A stretch of DNA of 64,000 bases from Rubrobacter_D sp963840835 (GCA_963840835.1 CAWJAM010000006.1:310001-374000); one strand, 5' to 3'. Shown: positions 10,304 to 18,734, numbered from the stretch's first letter. Program-made: numbers and translations. The notes: a model not told the origin generated them from the letters alone.

Positions 10304-10729
10304 ATGCCCGAACCCTCCATCCCCGTGTCTGACGCAGCCCGCTTTCTGGGCGTTACCGAAGAGGAAGTGCGCGAACTGGCCGATGCCGATGGAAACGTCC
10401 CCCCCGAGACGGTCAGGAGCCGGGCCGGGGCGGCAGCCATCGCGAGGGAGCTAGGTCTCGCCCGCGAAGAGGTGGGCCGATTGTCGGGCCAGCTGAAGGA
10501 GGTACGCGCCTCCAATGCGCGGCTCCTGAAAGAACAAAAGGACTCGGTCGAGGAGCGCAGGCGTCTGACGGAAGAGGTGCTGGAGCTGCGGGCCGCGGCC
10601 GAAGAGCGGCTCATGCTCATGGAGCGCATCGAGCACATAGCCCGTGTGGAGCAGGATCTCGAGGAGAGCTCCTCCGAGCTCGAGCGCCTCAAGAACAGGA
10701 GACTACTGGCAAGGATGTTGAACCGCTGA
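10304..10729 (+). CDS. Putative HTH-plus-coiled-coil protein
   Basis: A 141-residue protein. Residues 6-30 (PVSDAARFLGVTEEEVRELA) resemble a short excisionase/MerR-like helix-turn-helix; residues about 45-135 form a long charged coiled coil. It may be a DNA-associated or scaffold protein; no closer family is recognised. It follows the HMA-like gene by 3 nt. A multi-hairpin repeat begins immediately after the stop. Confidence 0.6.
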   Translation: MPEPSIPVSDAARFLGVTEEEVRELADADGNVPPETVRSRAGAAAIARELGLAREEVGRLSGQLKEVRASNARLLKEQKDSVEERRRLTEEVLELRAAAEERLMLMERIEHIARVEQDLEESSSELERLKNRRLLARMLNR

Positions 10730-10730
10730 C

Positions 10731-10874
10731 GAACCGCTGGCGCGGTTCAGCACGCCGCCTTTGGCGGCTTGTCAGCATTTCAGCAAGTCAGCATTTCAGC
10801 TTTTTGCTTTGGCTGAAATGCTGAAGTGCTGACTTGCTGAGAGCTTGCAAAGAGGTTAAACCTCTTTGCAAGCT
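10731..10874. repeat. Hairpin/octamer repeat between convergent genes (probable bidirectional terminator)
   Basis: In order: a hairpin GAACCGC/GCGGTTC (10731-10748), a hairpin GCCGCC/GGCGGC (10754-10768), CAGC octamers (10772-10800), their inverted copy (10811-10840), and a 15-bp-arm hairpin (10842-10856 with 10860-10874, loop TAA). It fills the gap between convergent genes ending at 10729 and 10880, fitting a terminator role for both. Confidence 0.75.
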
Positions 10875-10879
10875 GCTGT

Positions 10880-11575
10880 TTAGCCTGTTTCGGTCGGGCC
10901 CGAGCGTCTCGCCCACAACCAGGCGACGGCCATAAAGATTACCGCGGCGGTCAGGCCGATGATCCACTCGATGCTTGCGTAGGGCTCGAGGTAGTGGTGC
11001 AAGAACACATCAGCGAAGAACATCTCCACCGCCAGGTACACCAGCAGCCCAGCCCCGATGTAGACCAGCACGGGGAAGCGGTCGAGCAAGGAGGTCAAGA
11101 GCGCCGCGCCGAAAACGACGAGCGGTATCGTTGTCGCGAGCCCGATCACGAGCAGCGACATGCTCACTTCGCCGTCGATCCTCGCCGCCTGGACCAGCGC
11201 GATCACGTTGTCCAAAGACATCACCGCGTCGGCCACGATGATTATTCTGATGGCCTGCCAGGCACTCTGCCCGGCCTCGACCTTCCCCTCCTCGGGCTCG
11301 TCGTCGTGGATGAGCTTCCAGGCTATCCAGATCAAGAGCAGTCCACCCACCACCTGCAAGAACGGGATCACCAGAAGGTAAGTGATGATGGCCGCGAAGA
11401 TGAGCCTGAGTATCACAGCGCCGGCGGCGCCCCAGATGATCGCCCTGCGACGGTTGGCGCCCTCGAGGCTGCGGGCCGCCATGGCGATTACCACGGCGTT
11501 GTCTCCAGAGAGGATAAGGTTCACGACGAGTACCCCGACGAGTCTGCCGAGCCACTCTCCGGTTATAAAGTCCAT
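10880..11575 (-). CDS. TerC/YjbE-family membrane protein (probable metal ion exporter)
   Basis: A 231-residue protein with about seven transmembrane segments. The family signatures are present: LSGDNAVVIAMAAR in the first segment and AVMSLDNVIALV in the middle, whose acidic residues are thought to bind metal. TerC relatives are linked to Mn2+ export or tellurium resistance. ATG start with GGCAGGG upstream. It lies about 90 bp downstream of a cation-exchanger gene on the same strand, so a shared ion-homeostasis unit is plausible. I looked for a manganese riboswitch in the gap and did not see one. Confidence 0.88.
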   Translation of the reverse strand: MDFITGEWLGRLVGVLVVNLILSGDNAVVIAMAARSLEGANRRRAIIWGAAGAVILRLIFAAIITYLLVIPFLQVVGGLLLIWIAWKLIHDDEPEEGKVEAGQSAWQAIRIIIVADAVMSLDNVIALVQAARIDGEVSMSLLVIGLATTIPLVVFGAALLTSLLDRFPVLVYIGAGLLVYLAVEMFFADVFLHHYLEPYASIEWIIGLTAAVIFMAVAWLWARRSGPTETG

Positions 11576-11666
11576 CTACCCTGCCGTCCCCCTTCACCTT
11601 CAGGCCTGCGTGCAGGCGACTATCTTACCAGGAAAGCATTACTCAAGCGGCCCGGGGACAAATACC

Positions 11667-12689
11667 TCAGCCCCTGATGAGTGAGACGACCGCGGTCACG
11701 ACGAACACGATGTAGAGCGACCCCGCGCCGAGCATGACGAAAGCCTTGAGCGGGGCTTTGCGTAACAAGAACCCTAGAAAGACTATGCCTGAGAGGATGG
11801 CGAATACAGAGGCCAGCGAGGTCAAGAAGTCCAACTTCCACGGCGTAAACAGTATCCCGATAGAGACCGGGATAGTACTCTGGAAGACCATAGCGCCGGT
11901 GATGTTGCCGATGGCCAGGGTGTCCTTGTTATCCCTGAGCCAGATGACCGAGTTGAACTTCTCGGGCAGCTCCGTCGCCAGAGGGGCGAGGACGAGGGCG
12001 ATCAGGCCCGCCGGGATGCCAATGGCCACCGATATGTGCTCCACGGAGCTCACGAAGAAGTGGGCGCCTGCGCCCATCACGACGATCGTCCCGAGAACCT
12101 GCGCCGCGACGGCCCACGTCGGGGCCTGAGAGCTAGAGGGCCACAGCGTAAGGCTGGAGGGGGCATCCCCCTCCTCTGGCTCGTCATCCTTCTTCAAGGT
12201 GCGCACCACGTAGAAGACGTAGGCGGCGAGCAGAAATACCGCGAGCAGAATCTTCAAGAACAGAGGCAGGGACACCAAACCGGCCCCGGCGGCCAGGGTG
12301 AAGCAGACGAGGAAGAACCCGAGGTCAGGGATGGCGGTCTGACGGTCCGCCGTGATCTCGCTCCCCGTCTTCCTGCGGCCCCGATAGGTCATGGCCGCCA
12401 CCCCGACGATAAAAAAGGCTAGCGTCGCGAGCAGGAACGGGGCGCCCAGGATCGCGCCGATGCCTATCTCGCTGGCTGCGGCCCCGCCCGAGCCAAGGAT
12501 CAGAGCACCCAAGATGGCGACTACGGGGATCATGGTCTCGGGCAACGCCGTCCCAACGGCGGCCAGCAAGCTCCCCACGGCCCCAGCGCCAAGGTTGAGC
12601 CGCTCGCCCAGGATCTCGATCGCGTTCGTGAAAAGGATCGCGGCCCCTAGTATCGCTGCCAGGGAGAGCACCAGCTCGATTACCGTCAT
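11667..12689 (-). CDS. Sodium/calcium exchanger (CaCA) family membrane protein
   Basis: A 340-residue protein with about ten transmembrane segments in two halves, each with an alpha-repeat: LLAAVGTALPETMIPVVAIL near residue 40 and LVLAPLATELPEKFNSVIWL in the second half, the acidic residues of which coordinate the cation. A charged cytoplasmic loop (KKDDEPEEGD) joins the halves. ATG 12689 is chosen because it has GGAAGAAGG upstream and begins directly with the first membrane helix. It is divergent from larB and upstream of the TerC-type gene. Confidence 0.85.
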   Translation of the reverse strand: MTVIELVLSLAAILGAAILFTNAIEILGERLNLGAGAVGSLLAAVGTALPETMIPVVAILGALILGSGGAAASEIGIGAILGAPFLLATLAFFIVGVAAMTYRGRRKTGSEITADRQTAIPDLGFFLVCFTLAAGAGLVSLPLFLKILLAVFLLAAYVFYVVRTLKKDDEPEEGDAPSSLTLWPSSSQAPTWAVAAQVLGTIVVMGAGAHFFVSSVEHISVAIGIPAGLIALVLAPLATELPEKFNSVIWLRDNKDTLAIGNITGAMVFQSTIPVSIGILFTPWKLDFLTSLASVFAILSGIVFLGFLLRKAPLKAFVMLGAGSLYIVFVVTAVVSLIRG

Positions 12690-12772
12690 GAGGCCTTCTT
12701 CCAATCGTACTGGGTAAGGACGTGCTAGATTCTTACCCGTTGGCATTATTAATATACCTGGACGCGGAGGAA

Positions 12773-13567
12773 ATGGACGAACTCGAGAAGACGCTGAGAG
12801 AAGTCGCCAGCGGCGGCCTCTCCCCGGAGTCGGCCGCCGGACGCCTGAAGAGGGGCGAAGTTCGCTACCTCGGCGAGTTCGCGGCCCTGGACCTCGGCCG
12901 CTCCGTCAGGAAGGGCGTCCCAGAGGTCGTCTACGCCCGCGGCAAGAACCCAGCCCAGGTCGCCAGCATCTGCGCGGCCCTGCTGGAATCGCGCGGGCGT
13001 GTGATCGTCAGTTCCCCGACCCAGGAGCAAGAGGCACAGATCCGCGCGACGCTCCCCGAGACCCCACTCCGGCGGGCCGGACGCTCAATGGTGCTCGGTG
13101 GCGGCGAGTCCCCGACGACCGGCGGGCGCGTCGGCGCCCTGAGCGCGGGCACCAGCGACCTTCCCGTGCTCGAAGAGGCGCTCACCGTGGCCCGCGAGAT
13201 GGGCGCGTCCGTCATGAGCTTTCACGACGTCGGGGTTGCCGGCGTCCACCGCCTCGCCGCCCCACTAATGGAGCTGAGGGGGTTCGACCCTGACTGCCTG
13301 GTCGTCGCGGCGGGGATGGAGGGCGCTCTGCCGAGCGTTGTCTCCGGTCTCGTCTCCGTACCGGTCATAGGGCTTCCGACCTCCACCGGATACGGCCTCG
13401 GCGGCGACGGGACCGCCGCCATCCTGGGCATGCTCCAGTCTTGCTCCCCAGGCCTCTCGGTCGTCAACGTGGACAACGGCGTCGGAGCAGGGGCCACCGC
13501 AGCCTTGATCGCCAGCCGCGCCGCCGAAGGCCGCGCAGCCCACGAGAACAGCAGAGAGCCCGTTTAG
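12773..13567 (+). CDS. larB: LarB: nickel-pincer nucleotide cofactor biosynthesis (AIR-carboxylase fold)
   Basis: A 264-residue LarB. LarB carboxylates and hydrolyses nicotinic acid adenine dinucleotide in the first step of the nickel-pincer cofactor used by lactate racemase. The N-terminal part (GEVRYLGEFAALDLGRSVRKG) and the PurE-like C-terminal domain (GTSDLPVLEEA; GMEGALPSVVSGL; GLPTSTGYG) are typical. The start is uncertain: ATG 12773 matches family N-termini but its GGAGG is too close; in-frame GTG 12722 is an alternative. LarC and LarE are not in this window. thpR follows after 7 nt. Confidence 0.88.
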   Translation: MDELEKTLREVASGGLSPESAAGRLKRGEVRYLGEFAALDLGRSVRKGVPEVVYARGKNPAQVASICAALLESRGRVIVSSPTQEQEAQIRATLPETPLRRAGRSMVLGGGESPTTGGRVGALSAGTSDLPVLEEALTVAREMGASVMSFHDVGVAGVHRLAAPLMELRGFDPDCLVVAAGMEGALPSVVSGLVSVPVIGLPTSTGYGLGGDGTAAILGMLQSCSPGLSVVNVDNGVGAGATAALIASRAAEGRAAHENSREPV

Positions 13568-13574
13568 GACAGCG

Positions 13575-14120
13575 GTGCGAACGTTCGTCGCCGTCTTCCC
13601 GCCGCCAGAAGTCAGGGAAGCGTTGTTCCGCGCGGCACGCGACCTGCCGACGGGCAAGGACTTTCGCCTCGTAGGCCAGGAGAAGATACACCTCACCCTG
13701 AAGTTCCTCGGCGACGTCACAGAGGACGAGCTGGGCCGGGTGAAGAGGGCTCTCGAGCCGGTAAGCGAGGGACGAGAGCCGTTCGAAGTCTCGATCTCGG
13801 GCTTCGGAGCCTTCCCTTCCGAACGCAAAGCCCGCATCCTCTGGGCCGGTATCGGAGAAGGAGCATCTCCACTGCGCGCAGTCGCCGGTGACGTAGAGGA
13901 TCTCCTGGAGCGTCTCGGCTTCGATCGAGAGAACCGACCCTACGTACCCCACCTGACCCTCGGCCGGGCAAAGGGCCGACAAGCAAGACTCGACGGTGCA
14001 GGAGTCTCTGCCCCCGCGCTTCGCTTCACGGTATCCGGCGTAGAGCTGGTAGAGAGCGTACCCGCGAAGACCGGAATCACCTACCAGGTCCTGACAACCT
14101 ATCCCTTTTACAGCAGCTAG
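13575..14120 (+). CDS. thpR: RNA 2',3'-cyclic phosphodiesterase (ThpR/LigT)
   Basis: A 181-residue 2H phosphoesterase that opens 2',3'-cyclic RNA ends. Its two HxTx motifs are HLTL at 39-42 and HLTL at 126-129, spaced as in the family, with the second in a RPYVPHLTLGR context. GTG start 7 nt after larB, so probably co-transcribed. The stop codon TAG (14118-14120) is located inside the left arm of a repeat hairpin, so the last residues are affected by the repeat. Confidence 0.9.
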   Translation: MRTFVAVFPPPEVREALFRAARDLPTGKDFRLVGQEKIHLTLKFLGDVTEDELGRVKRALEPVSEGREPFEVSISGFGAFPSERKARILWAGIGEGASPLRAVAGDVEDLLERLGFDRENRPYVPHLTLGRAKGRQARLDGAGVSAPALRFTVSGVELVESVPAKTGITYQVLTTYPFYSS

Positions 14121-14240
14121 CAAAGAGGTCAAGACCTCTTTGCTAGCTCTCAGCAATTCAGCTAGTCAGCACTTCAGCAAGAACTAAACCTGAAATGCTG
14201 AAGTGCTGACTAGCGGAAGCCGAAGGCTGGAGCGTGCTAA
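14115..14240. repeat. Hairpin/octamer repeat after thpR
   Basis: A perfect 16-bp-arm hairpin (14115-14130 with 14133-14148, loop AA), then CAGC octamers (14149-14182), their inverted copy (14189-14212), then a weaker GC-rich hairpin of the kind seen at 19.1-19.4 kb (14213-14238). The thpR stop codon is inside the first arm. Confidence 0.75.
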
Positions 14241-14329
14241 AACGCCGAGATCAGAGGCCCTATAGACATGAGGATGAAAAGCAGGATCAGGATCATGACG
14301 ACCAGGGCTATGAAGGTGCTACTGCTCAT
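14237..14329 (-). CDS. Possible 30-residue single-span membrane peptide
   Basis: ATG 14329 opens a frame of 30 codons that is almost wholly hydrophobic in the middle (FIALVVMILILLFILM) and ends at TAG 14237. The in-frame sequence just upstream is basic (PKKRGR), as in small membrane proteins with a cytoplasmic N-terminus, but no other start codon lies before the upstream stop at 14366. No convincing ribosome site is visible. It could be a real micro-protein or the remains of a longer one. Confidence 0.35.
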   Translation of the reverse strand: MSSSTFIALVVMILILLFILMSIGPLISAF

Positions 14330-14404
14330 GCGACCGCGCTTTTTGGGTTCGTATCCATCTGGCGATCAATTCTAGCCGCTGGCCGCCGCCGCCGCCAGCG
14401 CCCC

Positions 14405-14498
14405 ATTTCAGCATTTCAGGTCTTCTTCTTGCTGAAGTGCTGACTAGCTGAATTGCTGACAGGCGCGAATTGCAGAGGTCAAGACCTCTGCAATTCGC
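14405..14498. repeat. Octamer plus hairpin repeat
   Basis: Short CAGC octamer arm (14405-14419), a longer inverted arm (14430-14460) and a perfect 16-bp-arm hairpin (14465-14480 with 14483-14498, loop AA). It ends 2 nt before the stop codon of the minus-strand gene at 14501 and may terminate its transcription. Confidence 0.75.
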
Positions 14499-14500
14499 TT

Positions 14501-15040
14501 TCAGAGTTCGTTGGCGTAGAAAACTCTGCGCTCCGGCGCCGGCTCCCCGCCTTCGGTGAGCTTCGAGCGGAAGGCGTGAAACTCCTCGACCTTCTCGGAG
14601 ATGAGTCTCACCACCGGATCAGGGTCCGAACGCAATTCGAGGATCCGCTCCAGTCCAGCCCCAACGCTCGCCTGCTCCACAACCCCCGCCGGTCGCGGCT
14701 CCTTGTAGAAGATCCGGCACTCATACGACGCCTTCATCGCGTTGTGGATAACCAGGATCATCTCCGGCCTCGCCGTTACCACCCGGGGCACGTTCTCAAG
14801 CTCGTACATCACCCTCCGTCGCCGGTAGACTTCCCGTTGTAATTCTTCGCGTGCTATTCTTCCGAACCCGTCACCTTCAACCATAGAGTAAGCCTCATCG
14901 CGACTCTTCTCGGCCTCCCAGACCCACCTGGCGACGCCCTCGATATCCAGGCTCTCCTCGCACACCGGACACCGGTACTCGGATCCGATACCGACCTTGA
15001 GGCCCTGGAGGTGCAGGCAATTTTCGACCAGATCTGCCAT
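14501..15040 (-). CDS. Hypothetical Cys-containing protein
   Basis: A 179-residue protein that I do not recognise. The N-terminus has C8 and a CPVC knuckle at 24-27, which may bind zinc or be the remains of a zinc ribbon. The middle is charged and helical (SRDEAYSMVEGDGFGRIAREE), and the C-terminus is rich in Arg and Glu. The gene is isolated, ends at a repeat, and has 330 bp without a gene upstream. Confidence 0.7.
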   Translation of the reverse strand: MADLVENCLHLQGLKVGIGSEYRCPVCEESLDIEGVARWVWEAEKSRDEAYSMVEGDGFGRIAREELQREVYRRRRVMYELENVPRVVTARPEMILVIHNAMKASYECRIFYKEPRPAGVVEQASVGAGLERILELRSDPDPVVRLISEKVEEFHAFRSKLTEGGEPAPERRVFYANEL

Positions 15041-15375
15041 GTAGGCTAGTATTGTACTCTTTTCCCACCCCTACGCGACTCTCACCCGAACCGCAAAGTT
15101 TCTCTGTGCCTCGACCTTAACTTTATATATACCTGAAGTCCATGGTGGCATGGGCCCTCGAGCGGATCACGGGTCACCTTCCGCAGCAGGCTGTGCGGGG
15201 CTTTATCCGCAAGGGCGTGTGTGTCGGATCTCTCCGCGCCCGCGGGCACTGTGCCGGTGGCGGGAACACCGCCGGTTGGGTGGCTCCTTCGATGTCGGCT
15301 GCGGTCTGTACGTCAAGTAGAGCCTGAGTGGCCCTCCGTCGGGTCCCTGGACCGCGGTTCTGGTATTTTTCGGCT
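15041..15375. other. 335-bp stretch with no supported gene
   Basis: Separates the minus-strand hypothetical gene from the plus-strand lipid kinase. An AT-rich patch (CTTTATATATACC, about 15120-15132) could hold a -10 element. Short frames here lack ribosome sites and protein-like composition. A GTG at 15328 in frame with the kinase could extend it. Confidence 0.4.
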
Positions 15376-16260
15376 GTGGTTTTCGGTGGAGGAGAGGCGC
15401 ATCTCATCTTCAACCCGTCGGCCGGCAAGGGGCGGGCTGGCCGGCTGCGGGCGTCGGTCTCGCGGTTCCTCGAAGGGCGGGGATTGCGGCCGGTCTGGCA
15501 CGTTACGGAGGGGCCTGGCCACGCCGGCAGCATCGTGGGGGAGTTACCCGGGGAAGTACCGGTGATCGCGGTCGGTGGTGACGGGACGGTGCACGAGGTG
15601 GCGGCGGCGTGCGCCGGGACGCGCCGGATCCTGGGCGTGTTGCCCGCCGGTAGCGGCAACGATTACGTCAAGGCGCTCGGGGTTGGGACGAATCTCCGGC
15701 GGGCGCTCGAGGTTCTCGTCGGGGGAAGCGTCCGCGTCGTGGATGCGGCGGAGGTCAACGGGATCCCTTTCAACAACGGCCTCGGCGTCGGCTTCGACGC
15801 CGAGGTCGCGGCCGGCGTCGCCGAGGCGCCGGCGTATCTGGGGGGGACGGGGCGGTACCTGTGGTCTGTCGGGCGGTTGCTCAAGGACTTCCGGTGCCAC
15901 GAAGCCAGACTCGTTCTCGACGGAGACGTCGTGGAGTCAAGGACCATACTCGTCGCCGTGGCGCTCGGCACCACATACGGTTCGATCTTCCGGCTCACGC
16001 CTGAGGCCGTGCTGGATGATGGTCTCTTCGATGTCATCTGGTCCGAAGAGGTGAACAGGGCCGAGGTCTTGCGGCTCATACCGGCGGCGCTCGGGGGTAC
16101 GCTCGCCAAACGCCGGAAGGTGCATACGGCCCGCGCGCGGGAGGTCTCCCTGGACCTCGCTGAGGAGATCCCGGCCCACGTCGACGGTGAGATGCTGGCC
16201 CCCACGCGCCACTTCCGGGCGCGGGTGCTACCTGGGGCGCTGCGCGTCATGGTGCCGTGA
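15376..16260 (+). CDS. Diacylglycerol/lipid kinase family protein (YegS/DagK-like)
   Basis: A 294-residue lipid kinase of the DAGK catalytic-domain family, which phosphorylates diacylglycerol or a related lipid with ATP. Visible motifs: HLIFNPSAGKG near the N-terminus, GGDGTVHEVAAAC at about 63-75, and PAGSGNDYVKALG shortly after. The C-terminal beta-rich half closes with HVDGEML, as in the family. The start is uncertain: GTG 15376 begins just before the first beta strand; GTG 15328 would add 16 residues. Confidence 0.88.
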   Translation: MVFGGGEAHLIFNPSAGKGRAGRLRASVSRFLEGRGLRPVWHVTEGPGHAGSIVGELPGEVPVIAVGGDGTVHEVAAACAGTRRILGVLPAGSGNDYVKALGVGTNLRRALEVLVGGSVRVVDAAEVNGIPFNNGLGVGFDAEVAAGVAEAPAYLGGTGRYLWSVGRLLKDFRCHEARLVLDGDVVESRTILVAVALGTTYGSIFRLTPEAVLDDGLFDVIWSEEVNRAEVLRLIPAALGGTLAKRRKVHTARAREVSLDLAEEIPAHVDGEMLAPTRHFRARVLPGALRVMVP

Positions 16261-16415
16261 TCGGGGACCTCCTGGTGCGACCGGCCCTGGAGCTCACGGG
16301 GCAAGTGGAGCGGGCGATGCCGTGGAGGAACAGGCTCTCTCCGATGGCCTGGGCGTACCCCGGTCCCTGCGTGGCGCTTCTACAGAACTATTACAGCAGC
16401 TTGCAAAGTGGTTGA
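16257..16415 (+). CDS. Possible small ORF coupled to the lipid kinase and ending in a repeat
   Basis: GTG 16257 overlaps the kinase stop (GTGA) and opens 52 codons ending at TGA 16413-16415 inside the first hairpin of the following repeat. Residues include MPWRNRLSPMAWAYP. The overlap suggests translational coupling, but there is no family match and the end is repeat-derived. Weak candidate. Confidence 0.25.
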   Translation: MIGDLLVRPALELTGQVERAMPWRNRLSPMAWAYPGPCVALLQNYYSSLQSG

Positions 16416-16536
16416 ACCACTTTGCAAGCTCTCAGCCGGTCAGCACGTCAGCATTTCAGCTTCCTCTTGCTGAAGTGCTGAAATGCTGACCGGCTGAAGT
16501 GCGCGAATAGCAGAGGTCAAGACCTCTGCTATTCGC
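16398..16536. repeat. Complete hairpin-octamer-hairpin repeat (best example)
   Basis: Left hairpin with 16-bp arms (16398-16413 and 16415-16430), CAGC octamers (16431-16460), 8-bp spacer, inverted octamers (16469-16499), right hairpin with 16-bp arms (16503-16518 and 16521-16536, loop AA). The left hairpin sequence type is AGCTTGCAAAG..., the right GCGAATAGCAGAGG.... It lies between the lipid kinase and fabD-like genes. Confidence 0.8.
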
Positions 16537-16624
16537 TTTAAAGGGTTGGCTCTTGTGGTAAAACGCATTCTGCACTGTGGGGTGCGAGGTCGTGTTTCCG
16601 AATGTCAGAGGGTCCGGCGAAAAC

Positions 16625-17467
16625 ATGAGAGCATTCGTATTTCCTGGTCAGGGCGGCGGAGTATCCGAGCCTGCTCCCGAGATAGTGCCGGAGATCCGGC
16701 GCGTCGTCGGGGAGCGTATCCCCGATCAGGTCAAGATCTTCGCCCGCGCGGCGCGCGACGCCGACGAGAGCCGTATCCTCAAGGTGCGTCCCGACGTGGT
16801 GGCGGGGCACTCGCTCGGCGAGTACGGTGCGGCCTACGCGGCCGGCTGCTTCGACTTCGAGACCGGCCTCTGGCTGGTGGCACAGCGCGATCGTTTTCTC
16901 GCAGAGGCCGCCGAAGAGTGTCCCGGCGGGATGGTCGCTATCCTGAGGACGGACCCCGCCGAGGTCGAGAAGGCGCTCGGCGGTCCGGGTGGACCCGTCG
17001 TCGCCAACTACAACACCCCGCGCCAGACGGTCGTCTCCGGGCTGCGCGACGCCCTCGGTGACGCCGTCTCCAAGATTCGGGGGCGCAAGATCCCACTAAA
17101 CGTCTCCTTCGCCGCCCACTCTCCTTACGTGGCGGCGGCTGGCGAGAAGATGCGCGACGTCCTCGATTCCGTCGAGTTCCGCGCGCCGCAGGTCCCGATA
17201 GTCAGCGCCATGGACGGCGCGGTGCTCACGAAGGCCGAAACCGTCAAGGGCGCGCTCAAGGAACAGATGGTCGCCCCCGTGCGCTGGGTCAAAGTCGTCG
17301 AGACGCTGGCGAAGATGAGGGTGGAGGAGTGGATCGAGCTCGGCGGTGGCGGCGTCCTGACCAGGATGCTGAAGGATTTCGAACTGCCCTCCCTCAAGGG
17401 CATCACCTTCGAAGACCTGCGCACCCGCCTCTACGGGCAGGCCCAGAATTTGCTGCCGGGCGAATAG
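16625..17467 (+). CDS. FabD-like malonyl-CoA:ACP transacylase, shortened
   Basis: A 280-residue acyltransferase. Motifs: FPGQG at the N-terminus, the GHSLGEY nucleophile elbow with S63, R88 in the QRDRF loop, and the catalytic H165 (SFAAHSPYV). FabD loads malonate onto acyl carrier protein for fatty acid synthesis. It is about 25-30 residues shorter than usual: the stretch between FPGQG and GHSLGEY is only about 50 residues and lacks the usual TQPA-type helix. ATG 16625 is used; an in-frame ATG at 16577 is upstream. It stands alone, not in a fab cluster, so it may be a specialised paralogue. Confidence 0.8.
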   Translation: MRAFVFPGQGGGVSEPAPEIVPEIRRVVGERIPDQVKIFARAARDADESRILKVRPDVVAGHSLGEYGAAYAAGCFDFETGLWLVAQRDRFLAEAAEECPGGMVAILRTDPAEVEKALGGPGGPVVANYNTPRQTVVSGLRDALGDAVSKIRGRKIPLNVSFAAHSPYVAAAGEKMRDVLDSVEFRAPQVPIVSAMDGAVLTKAETVKGALKEQMVAPVRWVKVVETLAKMRVEEWIELGGGGVLTRMLKDFELPSLKGITFEDLRTRLYGQAQNLLPGE

Positions 17468-17584
17468 TCTTCAGGAAGTGCTAGGTTGCAGCGACGCGCG
17501 CTCTTGATACCGGACGGAAGCGGGTATTTGCCAGTTCGGTATGTGTCCCGCCACGGAGATGAGTTTCGCTCCAACGCGCTGATG

Positions 17585-17612
17585 CCTGAAACCTGATGCC
17601 TGTAGCCTGAAA
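17585..17612 (+). repeat. Heptamer array CCTGNNN (4 units)
   Basis: Units CCTGAAA, CCTGATG, CCTGTAG, CCTGAAA in a row, between the convergent ends of the fabD-like gene and the RnfC-like gene. Confidence 0.8.
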
Positions 17613-17618
17613 CGAAAC

Positions 17619-18734
17619 CTATCTGGCCGCTTCCGCCTCCGTCTCGGCCTCGGCCTCTTCGAGGGGCATCGCGCCGCCGGAGATCTGGACGAGGTCCTCC
17701 TCGATGGCGGAGACGGTGCCGTCCATGCCGGACCACACGCCGATGGAGAAGCCTTCGTCGACAGGCTCGCCGAGCTTCTGCCCGAAGGAGACCTTATCCC
17801 CTTCGGAGACGAGCGCGGTCGCCGGCGTGAGGAACCGGCCACCAAGCGGGACGCTCACGCCTTCCACCTTGCCGACGAGCGAGATGACGCCCTCGGGTTG
17901 CCTGGTCTTGATCCCCGCGTACTCCTTAGAGGCGACCTCCCTGGGAATGACGAGGAAGCCGTTGGTGGTGCGCCTGACATAGGCGTCGCCATCGCCGAGC
18001 GACTCTATGCCCATCTCGTTCAGGTAAGGACCGCCGTCGATGACCGAGAGGTTGCCCGCCTCGGCCTCGACGTCCACGCCGGCGAGCTTCACCAGCTCCG
18101 TGGCGGAAGACCCGAGCGGCGCCTCGAACAGCTTGAGCTCGAGGTCGGGGCCGAAAATCTGCAGGTACTTGGTCGTCACGGGCTTGCCCAAAAAGAACGC
18201 GTTGTAGATATTGAGAAGTGTCTCGGAGTTGTTGACGATGTGCCCGGCATCAAGCGGTAGGCCGGGGCGCTTGCCCCCGTCGGGTAGCTCCACGCGGCGC
18301 GGCACCCACTTGCCCTTGTCCTCGTTGAAAATGTTCTTGATGAGCGTCTTCTCCTCGCCCATCGAGTACTTATCGGGCACGTGGACAACCTCGTACAGGC
18401 CGTCGGCGCTCTCGTCGTACCGGCTAAACCACTCCTCGTCCTTGAAGTGGACACCCATGATAACGTTCTCGATCCCGAAGATCGTCTTCATCACGTCGAA
18501 GAGTTCTAGGAACTCGTCGAAGTAATCCCTGTGGAGCACCTTGTCCGCCCAGTAGCCCGGCTCGGACTCGGTACAGTTCACGATCAAATTCGGCTGAGGG
18601 TTCTTCCACTTGAAGTATGTCGGGAAACCACCACCACCAGCCCCAACGATGCCGGCCTGGCGCATGATCTCGACGGCCTCGTTCCTGCTGAGAGCCTTTA
18701 CCTCGTCAAGATTTCGCCGCTTCAATTCAGCCAA
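17619..18734 (-). CDS. RnfC/PduS/NuoF-type SLBB protein without iron-sulfur motifs
   Basis: A 371-residue protein with the flavin/NADH-binding layout of RnfC, PduS and NuoF: GAGGGGFPTYFKW near residue 31, NCTESEPGYWADKVL, then an SLBB-like region and a C-terminal biotinyl-lipoyl-like barrel (VWSGMDGTVSAIEEDLVQI). No CxxCxxC clusters are present, unlike PduS or RnfC, and no partner subunits lie nearby. It may pass electrons from NADH to an unknown acceptor. TTG start with GGAGGG 8 nt upstream. The C-terminus is a run of Glu and Ala. Confidence 0.75.
   Translation of the reverse strand: MAELKRRNLDEVKALSRNEAVEIMRQAGIVGAGGGGFPTYFKWKNPQPNLIVNCTESEPGYWADKVLHRDYFDEFLELFDVMKTIFGIENVIMGVHFKDEEWFSRYDESADGLYEVVHVPDKYSMGEEKTLIKNIFNEDKGKWVPRRVELPDGGKRPGLPLDAGHIVNNSETLLNIYNAFFLGKPVTTKYLQIFGPDLELKLFEAPLGSSATELVKLAGVDVEAEAGNLSVIDGGPYLNEMGIESLGDGDAYVRRTTNGFLVIPREVASKEYAGIKTRQPEGVISLVGKVEGVSVPLGGRFLTPATALVSEGDKVSFGQKLGEPVDEGFSIGVWSGMDGTVSAIEEDLVQISGGAMPLEEAEAETEAEAAR

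Noticed and set aside
11576..11666. Manganese (yybP-ykoY) riboswitch before the TerC-type gene
   Set aside because: I looked for the conserved core in the 90-bp gap and did not find it.
14234..14443. A 69-codon plus-strand frame
   Set aside because: It is antisense to the hydrophobic micro-ORF, covers repeat sequence, and is low-complexity.
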